From JAWVZS01 sp964507825 (GTDB taxonomy: Archaea; Thermoproteota; Nitrososphaeria; Nitrososphaerales; Nitrosopumilaceae), in NCBI GenBank assembly GCA_964507825.1, contig CAZDQM010000005.1, positions 1 through 44,833 on the forward strand: a stretch of 44,833 nt of DNA, in the 5' to 3' direction. Below, piece after piece: positions 31,744 through 40,517 of this stretch (within the stretch, counting starts at the first letter, position 1; each line of letters begins with the position of its first letter). The translations under genes were made by a program, and so were the position numbers. A model generated the notes under the pieces. It was not told where the DNA came from. It saw only the letters and a program-made list of their open reading frames with translations, and made no database searches.

Positions 31744-34059
31744 TCATTCCAGCTTGTGCATCGACTGTAGATCCCTCTTGAATTCTGCTAGGGTTTCGGG
31801 AACCGCGGCCGTTATTGGATCACGCAGTGAAAGATTCCTTGCCTTTTTTTCATTCCATATCATGGAGTTAAACGAGACGATATCCTTGGTAAGCCCTGAG
31901 ACGTCCACGTATTCCGCTGCCCTGACCTGTCGCTCTAGGTGTATGCTGCTATCAGAGTATATTGTCTGCCAGAGGTGATCCGTAATAAACGGGGTGATTG
32001 GAGCTAGCAGCTTGAGGATTGTAGATAGCGCCTTGTGCAGGGTGTAGATTGCGGCATCCCTCTCCTCATCTGAAAATCCGTCCCCGTAGGCGCGACCCTT
32101 GACCATCTCTATGTAATGTGATGCAAACAAATTCCAGGTAAACTCCCGTATTGCAATTGCCGGGATAAAAAAGTTGTATTCCTTGTACCCCTTCTCGCAC
32201 GCCTTTACGAGGCCGCTTAACTCTGATAATATCCACCTGTCTACGGCAGTCGGATTTGCATCCTTGACTATGGGAAATCCGGACAGGAATCTAGATACAT
32301 TCCACAATTTACTTAGGAACTTTTTGGCAGTCTCTATCTTTTGCTCGTTGCACCGAAAGTCATAGCCGTGATTGGCCTCGCTTGCGCTCCAGAACCTAAA
32401 GGCATCCGCGCCGAATGTTTCAATTACCGGCAGCGGATCAATGGCATTCCCCTTACTCTTACTCATCTTCATCCCCCTATCATCGAGGCCGTATCCCATG
32501 ATCCATGCCTCGTCCCACGGAACCTTGCCGGTGATTTGCTCGCATCGTAGAAGCGTATAGTATAGCCAGGTCCTGACAATATCCTTTGCCTGCGGCCTGA
32601 TTGATGCGGGATATGTCGACTTGAAAAACTCCATGTCCTTGTGGTACCTTGAAACAAAGAGCGGGGATATGCTTGAATCCATCCACGTGTCAAAGGTTCT
32701 ATCCTCGCCGATGAATTCCGTGGCATTGCATCCTGTACACTTGTCTAGCGGGCACTCTTCCCTCCATGGCTGATGATATGACCCTGGCTCGGGAACATGG
32801 GGCTCGTTGCAGTTCTTGCAGTACCAGATGGGAATCTCGGTCCCATAATACCTCCTTCTTGAAATCGGCCAGTCAATTGAGATGGAATCAAGCCAGTTAA
32901 TCAGAATCTGCCTGTGCATCGGGGGCATGAACCTAATCTTCTCGCTCATGCCTCGGATTTTTTCAATCGAGTCCATCTGCTTGAGATAGTATTCCTCCAT
33001 CGGGATTATCTCGATTGGTGTCTTACTTCTCTCCGAAACCGGTGTCCGGTGCGTTATCTCCTCGATTTTTTCTACATAGCCGCCGGATTCCAGATCGGCG
33101 ATGATTTTCTCCCTTGCTTGCTTTGGCCTTAGCCCCGCATATGCACCGGCGACCTTGGTCATCCTTCCGTCCAGTCCTATTGCAACCACCTCTTCTAGAT
33201 CCAGCTCCCTGAATAGCGCAACATCGTTCTGATCACCATAGCTGCATACCATGACCGCACCGGAACCAAAGTCCTGTCGTGCCGTGTGGTGCGTTCTGAT
33301 TTCCACCTCTGAATTCGTGATTGGAACGATTACCTTGCCTCCGGCCAGAGACGAGTACCTTTGGTCATCGGGATTCACGATGATGGCCCTGCATGCGCAA
33401 AGCAGTTCTGGCCGGGTGCTTGCAATGACGATGTTGTCGTTGGTATCTTTGATCTTGAACCTCATGTGTACTAGCCTTGTAGGCAGATCCTGGTATGCTA
33501 TCTCCGCATCTGCAATGGTCGTGCCTGATACCCAATCGTAATTGTTTGGTCTGGTTGCTAAAACAATCCTTCCCTCCTTCCACAGGGCGATGAATGTAGA
33601 CTGGGTCAGCGCGCGATACTCGTCTGAGTCCGTCCTGTAACGATTTTTTATATCGCCGCTTATGCCGAGCTTGGTCATGATCAGGATCATCTCACCTTCT
33701 AGGTCGTCTAGCGCCTCCCTGCACAGATCTAGAAATTTACCCCTTTCGGTCTCTCTCATCCTGATACTGTGTTTTTTCTCGGTATACAACTCAACAGGAA
33801 GACCGTTCCTGTCTATGCCGATTGGAAAGTAGACGTTTTTACCGTTCATGCGTGCGGTTCTTGCGATCATGTCGATCTGTGAATAATGGGCGGCCGCGCC
33901 TATGTGCCACGGGCGCCCGGACGGATACGGCGGCGGCGTATCTATTACATAATTGTCATCTGCAGGCGTGAAATTATAGAGTCCGGACTCTTGCCACTTT
34001 TTTAGAACGTGTGACTCCAGTTCCGGATTCCATGCCTTTTCGGTAATTTTTGGATCCAT
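31744..34059 (-). CDS. valS: Valyl-tRNA synthetase
   Basis: A 771-residue class I synthetase. The HIGH-type motif is PPYPSGRPWHIGAAAH (about residues 43-58) and the KMSKS motif is GMKMSKSKGN near residue 513. The CP1 editing domain spans about 170-330 (LVHMRFKIKDTNDNIVIAST, the TRPE motif). A zinc-binding insert has CKNCNEPH and CPLDKCTGC. The anticodon-binding helices follow (ILSELSGLVKACEKG and on). It is near the short end for ValRS, as in archaea, without a C-terminal arm. It starts three bases after the upstream fusion gene and is co-transcribed with it. Confidence 0.95.
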   Translation of the reverse strand: MDPKITEKAWNPELESHVLKKWQESGLYNFTPADDNYVIDTPPPYPSGRPWHIGAAAHYSQIDMIARTARMNGKNVYFPIGIDRNGLPVELYTEKKHSIRMRETERGKFLDLCREALDDLEGEMILIMTKLGISGDIKNRYRTDSDEYRALTQSTFIALWKEGRIVLATRPNNYDWVSGTTIADAEIAYQDLPTRLVHMRFKIKDTNDNIVIASTRPELLCACRAIIVNPDDQRYSSLAGGKVIVPITNSEVEIRTHHTARQDFGSGAVMVCSYGDQNDVALFRELDLEEVVAIGLDGRMTKVAGAYAGLRPKQAREKIIADLESGGYVEKIEEITHRTPVSERSKTPIEIIPMEEYYLKQMDSIEKIRGMSEKIRFMPPMHRQILINWLDSISIDWPISRRRYYGTEIPIWYCKNCNEPHVPEPGSYHQPWREECPLDKCTGCNATEFIGEDRTFDTWMDSSISPLFVSRYHKDMEFFKSTYPASIRPQAKDIVRTWLYYTLLRCEQITGKVPWDEAWIMGYGLDDRGMKMSKSKGNAIDPLPVIETFGADAFRFWSASEANHGYDFRCNEQKIETAKKFLSKLWNVSRFLSGFPIVKDANPTAVDRWILSELSGLVKACEKGYKEYNFFIPAIAIREFTWNLFASHYIEMVKGRAYGDGFSDEERDAAIYTLHKALSTILKLLAPITPFITDHLWQTIYSDSSIHLERQVRAAEYVDVSGLTKDIVSFNSMIWNEKKARNLSLRDPITAAVPETLAEFKRDLQSMHKLE

Positions 34060-34062
34060 TTC

Positions 34063-34875
34063 CTATTTTCTTGCAATGTTTGATATGATGTGCGAGCCCT
34101 TGTTGTATCCCTCGTAGATGTATACACCTACGGCCTCTACGTTGGGTGGAAGCATCGGGGCTAGTATCTTGATCAATTCGGTTGCCAAGTTCTCAACGGT
34201 CGCCTCCCCCTTTAACAGATACGTGGTATGTCTTGGAACATTCAGGTTAAACGACCCCTTTGGACCATCAAACGCAATCATATAGTGTAGATCGTCTTGA
34301 GCCTGAAGGTATTTTTCATTGATAAAGAACTTGTGATCAAATACTCCGACGGCATCCTTGATTATCTTCTTGGCTTCCCCAAAGTCTACTAGCAGGTTGT
34401 TTTTCATCTGTCCTACTAGTTCCACCATTATTGATGATGTGTGCCCGTGCAGGATGGAGCATTTTTCCACTAGGGGCAGGACGTGTGCATAGTCAAATGC
34501 AAACGACGAATCCTCTAAAAATATCGAGCCTGTCTGCGGTGCCTTGTCATAAAATACAATCTCTTCCATCTCCTTGATTCGCGCCGCGTATTGCGGGTGT
34601 CCTATTGCCATGATTTTTTCGTCGGGAAATTTTTCCTTTATGGTATTGTACTTTACAACATCACTGTCGCCGTCAATTACCTCTATTAGTCCCCTACTAG
34701 TCTTAAAGTCAACCCTGATTTCGGGGTCAGCGCATATTGTGGCATCGTATTCATATTCCTGATTCAGAAATGACAGCATCTGTGCGATTGAGAGCTCGGT
34801 TCTTGAACGCATCAGGTTGTCGTTTTTGTCTAGGTATCGGAAATCCGAATCTATGATGGTGGGACGTGCAGTCAT
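34063..34875 (-). CDS. Fusion: PD-(D/E)XK-like N-terminal domain plus 6-pyruvoyl-tetrahydropterin synthase (QueD-like)
   Basis: A 270-residue protein. Residues 1-115 look like a restriction-endonuclease fold: Glu27 in a first helix (RSRTELSIAQML), Asp56 in strand EIRVDF and Glu65 in LIEVID, then a helix and AIGHPQ; the usual Lys of ExK is replaced by Val-Ile. Residues 120-270 are a PTPS/QueD domain: His131, catalytic Cys139 with x3-HGH (Cys-Ser-Ile-Leu-His143-Gly-His145), an Asp-His pair in FDHKFF, and Glu in GEATVENLA. The PTPS domain has zinc and catalytic residues, so it should act on 7,8-dihydroneopterin triphosphate or a relative. It has its own TATA box and leads into valS. Confidence 0.8.
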   Translation of the reverse strand: MTARPTIIDSDFRYLDKNDNLMRSRTELSIAQMLSFLNQEYEYDATICADPEIRVDFKTSRGLIEVIDGDSDVVKYNTIKEKFPDEKIMAIGHPQYAARIKEMEEIVFYDKAPQTGSIFLEDSSFAFDYAHVLPLVEKCSILHGHTSSIMVELVGQMKNNLLVDFGEAKKIIKDAVGVFDHKFFINEKYLQAQDDLHYMIAFDGPKGSFNLNVPRHTTYLLKGEATVENLATELIKILAPMLPPNVEAVGVYIYEGYNKGSHIISNIARK

Positions 34876-34898
34876 TTGGAAGCTGTCTTGGGGCTCTG

Positions 34899-34908
34899 TA
34901 TATAAATT
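34899..34908 (-). promoter_or_regulatory. TATA box of the PTPS fusion gene and valS operon
   Basis: On the minus strand AATTTATATA is centred about 28 bases before ATG 34875. It places the transcript start at or near the start codon. Confidence 0.55.
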
Positions 34909-34916
34909 CTCAAGGG

Positions 34917-35192
34917 TCAGAGTGAGTTTAGGATCCTTGCAAGCATAATGTCGTTTTTGGTAATTCCCCCGGCATCATGGGTGGTAAGATCAACGGACAG
35001 CTTGTTGTACACGTTGAACCATTCTGGGTGGTGGTTCATCTTTTCAATCTCCATTGCTGCTCGCGTCATAAAGCCAAAGGCCTCATTAAAGCTGGAAAAT
35101 TCATAGTCTTTGTGCAACTTTTCTCCCCTGACAGACCAGCCTGCTAGTGTAGAGAGCTCCCTTGCAACTTCGTCCTTTGAAAGTACGTTCAT
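34917..35192 (-). CDS. 4a-hydroxytetrahydrobiopterin (pterin-4a-carbinolamine) dehydratase
   Basis: A 91-residue protein with the family pattern: GWSVRGEKLHKDYEFSSF, then FGFMTRAAMEIEKMNHHPEW with the active-site His-His, FNVYNKLSVDL and the final TTHDAGGITKNDIMLA. These enzymes dehydrate the hydroxylated pterin after aromatic amino acid hydroxylation, and in bacteria and archaea may serve pterin recycling or molybdopterin. ATG 35192 is preferred over TTG 35201 because a TATA-like stretch (35211-35220, minus strand) lies 24 bases before it. It is upstream of a PTPS-like gene on the same strand, so both may act on pterins. Confidence 0.92.
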   Translation of the reverse strand: MNVLSKDEVARELSTLAGWSVRGEKLHKDYEFSSFNEAFGFMTRAAMEIEKMNHHPEWFNVYNKLSVDLTTHDAGGITKNDIMLARILNSL

Positions 35193-35445
35193 GAATGTCA
35201 ATATGCCTAGGAATATTATAACGATTTGCTGACATTACACGGTGCTGTAATAGTGGTTTATGGCGGCAGGCAGGCCTGACACATTGAACTGTTTTTATTG
35301 CCTGTAGCGGAAACCTGCACATTCATGTGTGTGCTCACCATGATTGGAATCTGCATTGCATGCCGCATAAGAGCTGACCAAACGCGCTTGGCGGCAAGTA
35401 TATTTGATGCCGGGTTGTAGCAATGACTTTAACCGGGCCGCGCCC

Positions 35446-36210
35446 ATGATTCGTGTGGATTCTGCTATCGTGGAACTGCATCAAAGCATAAAGGCTGCAA
35501 TCTCGTCTGTGGTAAGTGAAAAGCGCATTGGCGTGGCCTTTTCTGGAGGCGTGGACAGCTCCCTTGTTGCAAAGATCTGCCATGATATGGAATATGATAT
35601 CGTTTTGTTAACGGTGGGGTTTTCAGACTCTCATGACATTAGTTTTTCCAAACAGGTGAATGAATTTTACGGGTACAGGCATGAAATTTTGGAGATTACG
35701 GATGAATCATTCCAGGATATCTTTCCAAAGATTAAACAGCAGATTCGAACGGATAACATGTCCTGGAATGAAAACTCGATTGCGTTTTATTATATCTCTA
35801 GGCTTGCAAAAGGCCTTGGAATTACAACTGTTGTAACTGCAAACGGAATCGACGAGCTGTTTTGTGGATATGATATGTATCGCACCGTCTTTGATTCCGG
35901 AGAGCAAAAAATCTTGGAATTAATGGATGAAAAGATTGAAAACGAGGTCAAAATGATGAGGGCCGTAAACTCTGTGACATCCGAGTTTGGGGTATCGATA
36001 TTAAACCCGTTACTATGCCTGCGGTTTATTGAATTTGCAAAGACCGTGCCGCTTGCACAAAAGATCACCGGCAAGTGCGATATCATGAGAAAGCACGCGA
36101 TCAGGAGCTTGGCCGCACAGTGCGGGGTCCCGCCGCTTGCATGCCACAAACGAAAAAAGGCGCTACAATACGGCACGCGGATTCACAAGTCTCTGCTAAG
36201 GTCCATGTGA
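35446..36210 (+). CDS. Asparagine-synthase-like PP-loop ATPase
   Basis: A 254-residue protein with the PP-loop SGGVDSSLVAKIC (about residues 34-46), which binds ATP and adenylates a carboxyl group. The later motif TANGIDELFCGYDMYR is the GxDExxxGY region of asparagine synthase. There is no N-terminal glutaminase domain, so either it uses free ammonia or a partner supplies it, or it acts on another substrate. The start ATG 35446 (MIRVDSAIVELHQS) is chosen; an upstream frame from TTG 35404 lacks homology. Its 3' end overlaps the convergent purB by 28 bases. Confidence 0.82.
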   Translation: MIRVDSAIVELHQSIKAAISSVVSEKRIGVAFSGGVDSSLVAKICHDMEYDIVLLTVGFSDSHDISFSKQVNEFYGYRHEILEITDESFQDIFPKIKQQIRTDNMSWNENSIAFYYISRLAKGLGITTVVTANGIDELFCGYDMYRTVFDSGEQKILELMDEKIENEVKMMRAVNSVTSEFGVSILNPLLCLRFIEFAKTVPLAQKITGKCDIMRKHAIRSLAAQCGVPPLACHKRKKALQYGTRIHKSLLRSM

Positions 36211-37562
36211 TGCTTGGTGATCCTTTGCACGGCCTTGTGCACGTTTGAAATGATCTGTCTAGATGCCCCTAGGTGATTCTCTGGCACAAAAATCGCGCGA
36301 ATCTCACCCTCTGTCAGTTTTGAGGAGATCGACTTGTCCTTGCTGATTGCATACATGTAGTCATGACTCTTGTCCCTCGCCTCAAATGCAACCCTTTGCA
36401 CGTCCCTGTATGCGACAAACCTTGGGACGCCCTTTTTGATTAGCGCCTCTAGGACAAATTCCGCAAAAATCTGGCCCCTTGTAACGTTCAGGTTGTCCCT
36501 TACGCGCCCCTCGTTTACAAACAGATTACTGATGACACCAGTCATTGTTTCTAGCATCTCGTCTACTAGGATTGCCGTGGTTGGCAGGATGAACCTTTCA
36601 TTGGCGGAGTTTGACAGGTCCCGCTCGTGCCATAATGGTATGTTTTCAAGCGCCGGTCCTATCTGACTGCGCACCATTCTTGACAGTGATGAGACCCGTT
36701 CACTCTTGGTCGGGTTCCGCTTTACTGGAACCGCACTGCTTCCCATCTGTCCCTTCTTGAACCGTTCGGCAACCTCGCCGATCTCGGTTCTCTGAAGGTT
36801 TCTCACCTCCACGGCAATTTTGTCTAGCGTGGCACCGATCAATGCAAGTTCAAAGACGTACTCGGCGTATCTCTCCCTTGGAACCACCTGTGTTGCAACC
36901 ACTGCCGGGTGGAGCATTAGGCTCTTTGCAACGTGCGCCTGAACTCTTAGCGCCCTAGATCCCATCAGGGAGCCTGTTCCCACCACGCCGAGCGTCTTGC
37001 AGATCAGCACTCTCTTCTTGATGCTGTTGATTCTTTCGACGTGTTCGGCCATTTCTGCCGCCCAGTTTGCAAACTTTAACCCGAACGATATAATGCTGGC
37101 ATGCTGTCCGTGCGTCCTTCCAACTGCGGGAAGATCCCTGTGTTTTATGGCCCTTTTGGCCAGCATGACTGCAATCTTTGCAACCCTAGACTCGATAATT
37201 TGTAATGCATCCCTCATCTGCATCGAGTTGCTTGTATCGACCAGATCATTACTGGTCAATCCAAAATGTATCCATGGCCTTGATGTAACTCTACACCTTT
37301 GACCAAGCGCCTCCACTAGCGCCGCAGTATCGTGATCACTTTTTGCCTCTAGGCGCCTTATGTGCCCCGCCGTGATCTTTCCGGAATTTGCGGCACGATA
37401 AATGTCCCTCCCTGCAGATTTTGGAATCATTCCAATCTCTGCCTGGGCGATTGCAACAGCACCCTCGACTTGCAGCTGATAGTCAACCTTGCGTTGCTCG
37501 TTGAAGACAGCCGTCATTTCAACACTTCCATATCTGCCGCTGTCAATTGGTAGTATTGCCAA
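36183..37562 (-). CDS. purB: Adenylosuccinate lyase
   Basis: A 459-residue protein of the fumarase/aspartase superfamily. The start is TTG 37562 (MAILPIDSGRYGSVEM, the usual archaeal opening); ATG 37517 would cut this off. Conserved segments: HFGLTSNDLVDTSNSMQMRD, the His in GRTHGQHASIISFG, and the signature GSSAVPVKRNPTKSERV with the catalytic Ser loop. It catalyses two steps of purine synthesis: fumarate release from SAICAR and from adenylosuccinate. It diverges from rtcB over 74 bases, which hold separate TATA-like boxes for each gene. Confidence 0.94.
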   Translation of the reverse strand: MAILPIDSGRYGSVEMTAVFNEQRKVDYQLQVEGAVAIAQAEIGMIPKSAGRDIYRAANSGKITAGHIRRLEAKSDHDTAALVEALGQRCRVTSRPWIHFGLTSNDLVDTSNSMQMRDALQIIESRVAKIAVMLAKRAIKHRDLPAVGRTHGQHASIISFGLKFANWAAEMAEHVERINSIKKRVLICKTLGVVGTGSLMGSRALRVQAHVAKSLMLHPAVVATQVVPRERYAEYVFELALIGATLDKIAVEVRNLQRTEIGEVAERFKKGQMGSSAVPVKRNPTKSERVSSLSRMVRSQIGPALENIPLWHERDLSNSANERFILPTTAILVDEMLETMTGVISNLFVNEGRVRDNLNVTRGQIFAEFVLEALIKKGVPRFVAYRDVQRVAFEARDKSHDYMYAISKDKSISSKLTEGEIRAIFVPENHLGASRQIISNVHKAVQRITKHHMDLSRDL

Positions 37563-37584
37563 CGTGTCAAGTGAGCGTCTATTG

Positions 37585-37593
37585 AAAATAAAT
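37585..37593 (-). promoter_or_regulatory. TATA-like box of purB
   Basis: On the minus strand ATTTATTTT is centred about 27 bases before TTG 37562, fitting a leaderless start and supporting that codon. Confidence 0.45.
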
Positions 37594-37603
37594 CTACTTA
37601 TGG

Positions 37604-37610
37604 TTTAAAT
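37604..37610 (+). promoter_or_regulatory. TATA box of the rtcB operon
   Basis: TTTAAAT is centred about 30 bases before ATG 37637, so the 5' leader would be only a few bases. Confidence 0.5.
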
Positions 37611-37636
37611 TGTATTAAAAGTGTCTCTTTACAACC

Positions 37637-39085
37637 ATGTCCTCACTTGTTCCAAAGAAGGTAGGCGACTCTGAATACATCATCGAGCCTGATTCTTCCA
37701 ATCATATGCGGGTTCCAGTCAGGATTTACGCAAATGAAGGCCTGATTTCAAAGATGATGACTGACCGAACCATTAGGCAGGCGGCCAACGTTGCATCAAT
37801 TCCGGGTATAGTCAGCCACGGCGTCGTCCTACCGGACGGTCATGAGGGGTACGGGTTTCCAGTGGGCGGCGTGGCCGCCATGGATGCAAAGGAGGGTATG
37901 ATCAGCCCTGGTGGTGTGGGCTATGACATCAATTGCGGGGTACGACTACTCCGCACGAATCTTTCCGAAAAGGAGGTCCGTTCGCGACTAAAGGACCTAG
38001 TCGGCGACCTGTTCAACTCCATCCCATCCGGCATAGGTTCAAAGGGGGCGATAAGGCTAAACACTTCCCAATTGGACGAGGTCCTAGTGCGCGGAGTAGA
38101 ATGGGCCATTGATAACGGGTATGGAACATCCGATGATGCAAATGTTTGCGAAGAGAATGGGCAGATTGCCGCCGCGGATCCGGACAAGGTCTCTGACAGA
38201 GCGCGCAAACGGGGAGCACCACAGCTTGGTAGTCTTGGCTCCGGCAATCATTTTCTGGAAATTCAAAAGGTGGCTGAGGTTCATGATGATGAGGCGGCAA
38301 AGAGAATGGGGTTGGAAAAGGATTCTGTGGCAGTCTTGATTCACTGCGGCTCTAGAGGATTTGGCCACCAGGTTTGCAGTGACTATCTTAGGATATGTGA
38401 GCAGTCCATGCCGAAATATGGTATTGAATTGCCTGATAGAGAGCTGGCATGTGTACCGAATTCCTCCGAGGAAGGGGAATCATATAGGAAGGCCATGTTT
38501 GCAGCGTTGAATTTTGCTTGGAGCAACAGGCAAATGATAACTCATTGGACGCGAAAGTCATTTCAGCGCATATTTAACATGTCCGAAGATGATCTGGACA
38601 TGAGGCTTGTATATGACGTGTCCCACAATATTGCCAAGGTTGAGAAGCATCTTGTCGATGGAAGGCAACAGAGTCTTGTGGTGCACAGAAAAGGCGCAAC
38701 GCGCGCATTTCCGGCACAGCGCGAGGAGGTTCCGCAAAAGTATCGTGATATGGGACAGCCGGTGTTTATTCCTGGCTCGATGGGCACGGCAAGCTGGGTG
38801 CTACTGGGACAGCCGGGATCAATGAGTCTCAGCTTTGGCTCCACGGCGCACGGTGCAGGCAGGACCATGTCTAGATCAAGGGCACGCAGAAACTTTACCG
38901 AGAATGATGTAAAAAAATCCCTGCATGCCAAGGGCATCTATATCAAGGCGCTGACAAGAGACGGGGTGGTTGAAGAGACCCCGCATGCATACAAGGACGT
39001 TGACTCGATTGTGGGCGTGTCGCATGATCTAAAGATTGCAACAAAGGTAGTCAAACTAACACCGGTAGGGGTGATCAAGGGCTGA
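37637..39085 (+). CDS. rtcB: RNA-splicing ligase RtcB
   Basis: A 482-residue RtcB without an intein. Landmarks in order: VLPDGHEGYGFPVGGVAA, the metal Cys in GYDINCGVRLLRT, GSGNHFLEIQ, VLIHCGSRGFGHQVC, YDVSHNIAKVE, GSMGTASWVL and the guanylylated His in FGSTAHGAGRTMSRS. RtcB joins 2',3'-cyclic phosphate and 5'-OH RNA ends using GTP and manganese; in archaea it seals tRNA halves after intron removal. This suits the tRNA-Trp with two introns in the same window. No archease gene is seen here. Its stop overlaps the apparent start of the next gene. Confidence 0.96.
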   Translation: MSSLVPKKVGDSEYIIEPDSSNHMRVPVRIYANEGLISKMMTDRTIRQAANVASIPGIVSHGVVLPDGHEGYGFPVGGVAAMDAKEGMISPGGVGYDINCGVRLLRTNLSEKEVRSRLKDLVGDLFNSIPSGIGSKGAIRLNTSQLDEVLVRGVEWAIDNGYGTSDDANVCEENGQIAAADPDKVSDRARKRGAPQLGSLGSGNHFLEIQKVAEVHDDEAAKRMGLEKDSVAVLIHCGSRGFGHQVCSDYLRICEQSMPKYGIELPDRELACVPNSSEEGESYRKAMFAALNFAWSNRQMITHWTRKSFQRIFNMSEDDLDMRLVYDVSHNIAKVEKHLVDGRQQSLVVHRKGATRAFPAQREEVPQKYRDMGQPVFIPGSMGTASWVLLGQPGSMSLSFGSTAHGAGRTMSRSRARRNFTENDVKKSLHAKGIYIKALTRDGVVEETPHAYKDVDSIVGVSHDLKIATKVVKLTPVGVIKG

Positions 39086-39483
39086 GTGATGATTCAGAAC
39101 TAGAAAGGTTAAAGGCAAAGCGGCTGGCAGAAATGCAGAAAAACATCTCGTCCCAGCAAGATTTACCGCATGCCGGGGGCGAGGAACACCATGAGGTCAA
39201 CTATCGTGATGTACTAGTACGGAACTTGGGATATCGGGGTGAGGAGGTTCTGCAAAATGCCGAGTTTCAGTATCCTGTACAGGCGCCGATTGTGATTCAC
39301 AAGCTAGGTGAACTTTTGGCATCCGGGGAAATCGATGAGCAGATCGACGGTGGCAAGCTTTTGGCACTGTTTCGCTCCATTGGAATAAGCGTCCGGATGA
39401 ATACAAAAATCAACGTTGCAAAGGACGGCAAGCTCGTATCTTTATCTGACAAGCTTGGCATGGACAAAAATGATGATCAATGA
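39082..39483 (+). CDS. PDCD5-family DNA-binding protein, apparent CTG start
   Basis: Residues read from the first in-frame ATG (39133) give 116, but the frame is coding upstream: DSELERLKAKRLAEMQKN is the usual N-terminal helix of archaeal PDCD5/TFAR19 proteins. The only start-like codon before it is CTG at 39082-39084, which overlaps the rtcB stop as CTGA, in the same way as the ATGA and TTGA overlaps elsewhere here. From there the protein has 133 residues. The body (YRDVLVRNLGYRGEEVLQ, then APIVIHKLGELLASGEI) is the helical bundle of the family. The DNA-binding role is known only loosely; it probably acts near DNA or ribosomes. Confidence 0.8.
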   Translation: MSDDSELERLKAKRLAEMQKNISSQQDLPHAGGEEHHEVNYRDVLVRNLGYRGEEVLQNAEFQYPVQAPIVIHKLGELLASGEIDEQIDGGKLLALFRSIGISVRMNTKINVAKDGKLVSLSDKLGMDKNDDQ

Positions 39484-39791
39484 CGGTGTTTGAGGCAAGC
39501 ACAACAGATTATGATAACATTATCATCCAGATCAAAAAGGCCCTGTCGCACTTGGAAACCCGTTGCGGCACGCCTAATGTCTATGTTTTAAGCGAGCCCG
39601 TATCCAGGTTCGGATGGACGTTCTTCAAAATCGCGATGAAACCGGCGCTAGTTGATGCCATTGAAGAAAAATTCGCAGACATGATTCAAAGGTATAGGGA
39701 CGGCAAGCCCGAGGAGCGCCTTGTTAAATTTCTCTCTGATTTTTTTGAGTCCAAGAATTGCAAGATAAGGCTGAAGATTATAGAGTACTAG
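39480..39791 (+). CDS. Conserved hypothetical protein, third gene of the rtcB operon
   Basis: A 103-residue protein whose ATG overlaps the stop of the PDCD5 gene (ATGA), so it is coupled. It is alpha/beta: a first helix (DNIIIQIKKALSHLE), strands (NVYVLSEPVSRFGWTFFKI), a helix (ALVDAIEEKFADMIQRY) and a last helix-strand (LVKFLSDFFESKNCKIRLKI). No catalytic motif is evident. The 3' end overlaps rps11 by four bases in convergent orientation. Operon position suggests an RNA-related or PDCD5-related role, as inference only. Confidence 0.72.
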   Translation: MTVFEASTTDYDNIIIQIKKALSHLETRCGTPNVYVLSEPVSRFGWTFFKIAMKPALVDAIEEKFADMIQRYRDGKPEERLVKFLSDFFESKNCKIRLKIIEY

Positions 39792-40366
39792 ACTCTTCTT
39801 CCCCTCTTGCCGCCCTTTTTCCTTGTCGTGTCATGTGGAATGGGTGTGACATCGTCGATCCTTCCAATCTTGAATCCACCTCTTGCCAAGGCCCTGATTG
39901 CCGCCTGTGCGCCGGGGCCAGGGACTCTGGAGCCGACTCCGCCTACGGCTCTTACCTTGATATGAAATGACGTGAATCCCTTTGTACGCGCCGCCTCTAC
40001 CACGTGGTTTGCCGCCTTCATTGCGGCAAATGGTGATGATTCATACCTGTCGGCATTTACATGGATTCCTCCTGAACTAATTGAAACCGTCTCGGCTCCG
40101 GTAAGATCCGTCATGTGGATGATTGTATTGTTATAGCTGCTGTAAATGTGGGCAATTCCCCACTTTTCAATCTCCTTTTTTGTCTCCGACTCTGCCTGGG
40201 GTTCGGCCTTGACTGCTACCTTGGCAATCTCAGGTAACACTGCATCTGCAACAGGGGCCTCTTGGTTCTGTTGTACTGTAAAAGTCTCTGCAACCGGGGA
40301 CTCGGAATCCTTGGTTGCCGGCTCTACTTGAATCTGCTGTGCTTCAGTCTCTGACAATGTTAACAC
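39788..40366 (-). CDS. rps11: Ribosomal protein S11 with acidic N-terminal extension
   Basis: A 192-residue protein. The S11 core begins at about residue 66 (EKWGIAHIYSSYNNTIIHM) and runs through ISSGGIHVNADRYESSPF, HIKVRAVGGVGSRVPGPGAQ, the conserved AAIRALARGGFKIGRI and the end IPHDTTRKKGGKRGRRV. It lies on the platform of the small subunit near the mRNA exit. The first 65 residues are an added segment rich in Glu, Gln, Ala, Val and Pro, probably disordered. The start is GTG 40366; TTG 40357 is an alternative, but no start lies at the core itself. It stands apart from other ribosomal genes here. Confidence 0.93.
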   Translation of the reverse strand: MLTLSETEAQQIQVEPATKDSESPVAETFTVQQNQEAPVADAVLPEIAKVAVKAEPQAESETKKEIEKWGIAHIYSSYNNTIIHMTDLTGAETVSISSGGIHVNADRYESSPFAAMKAANHVVEAARTKGFTSFHIKVRAVGGVGSRVPGPGAQAAIRALARGGFKIGRIDDVTPIPHDTTRKKGGKRGRRV

Positions 40367-40517
40367 AATTCCGTGGGGGTTTAAAAAACATTGAGACTTG
40401 GATATGTGCGTAAAAGCGGGCAGGATTCTGGATGCGTGGTATTTGGACTTTCCTCACAAGCGTGCCGGTTTGATCTTTGAACCAATTTTCTCAAAATCTC
40501 ATGAACTGTAAAAGTCC

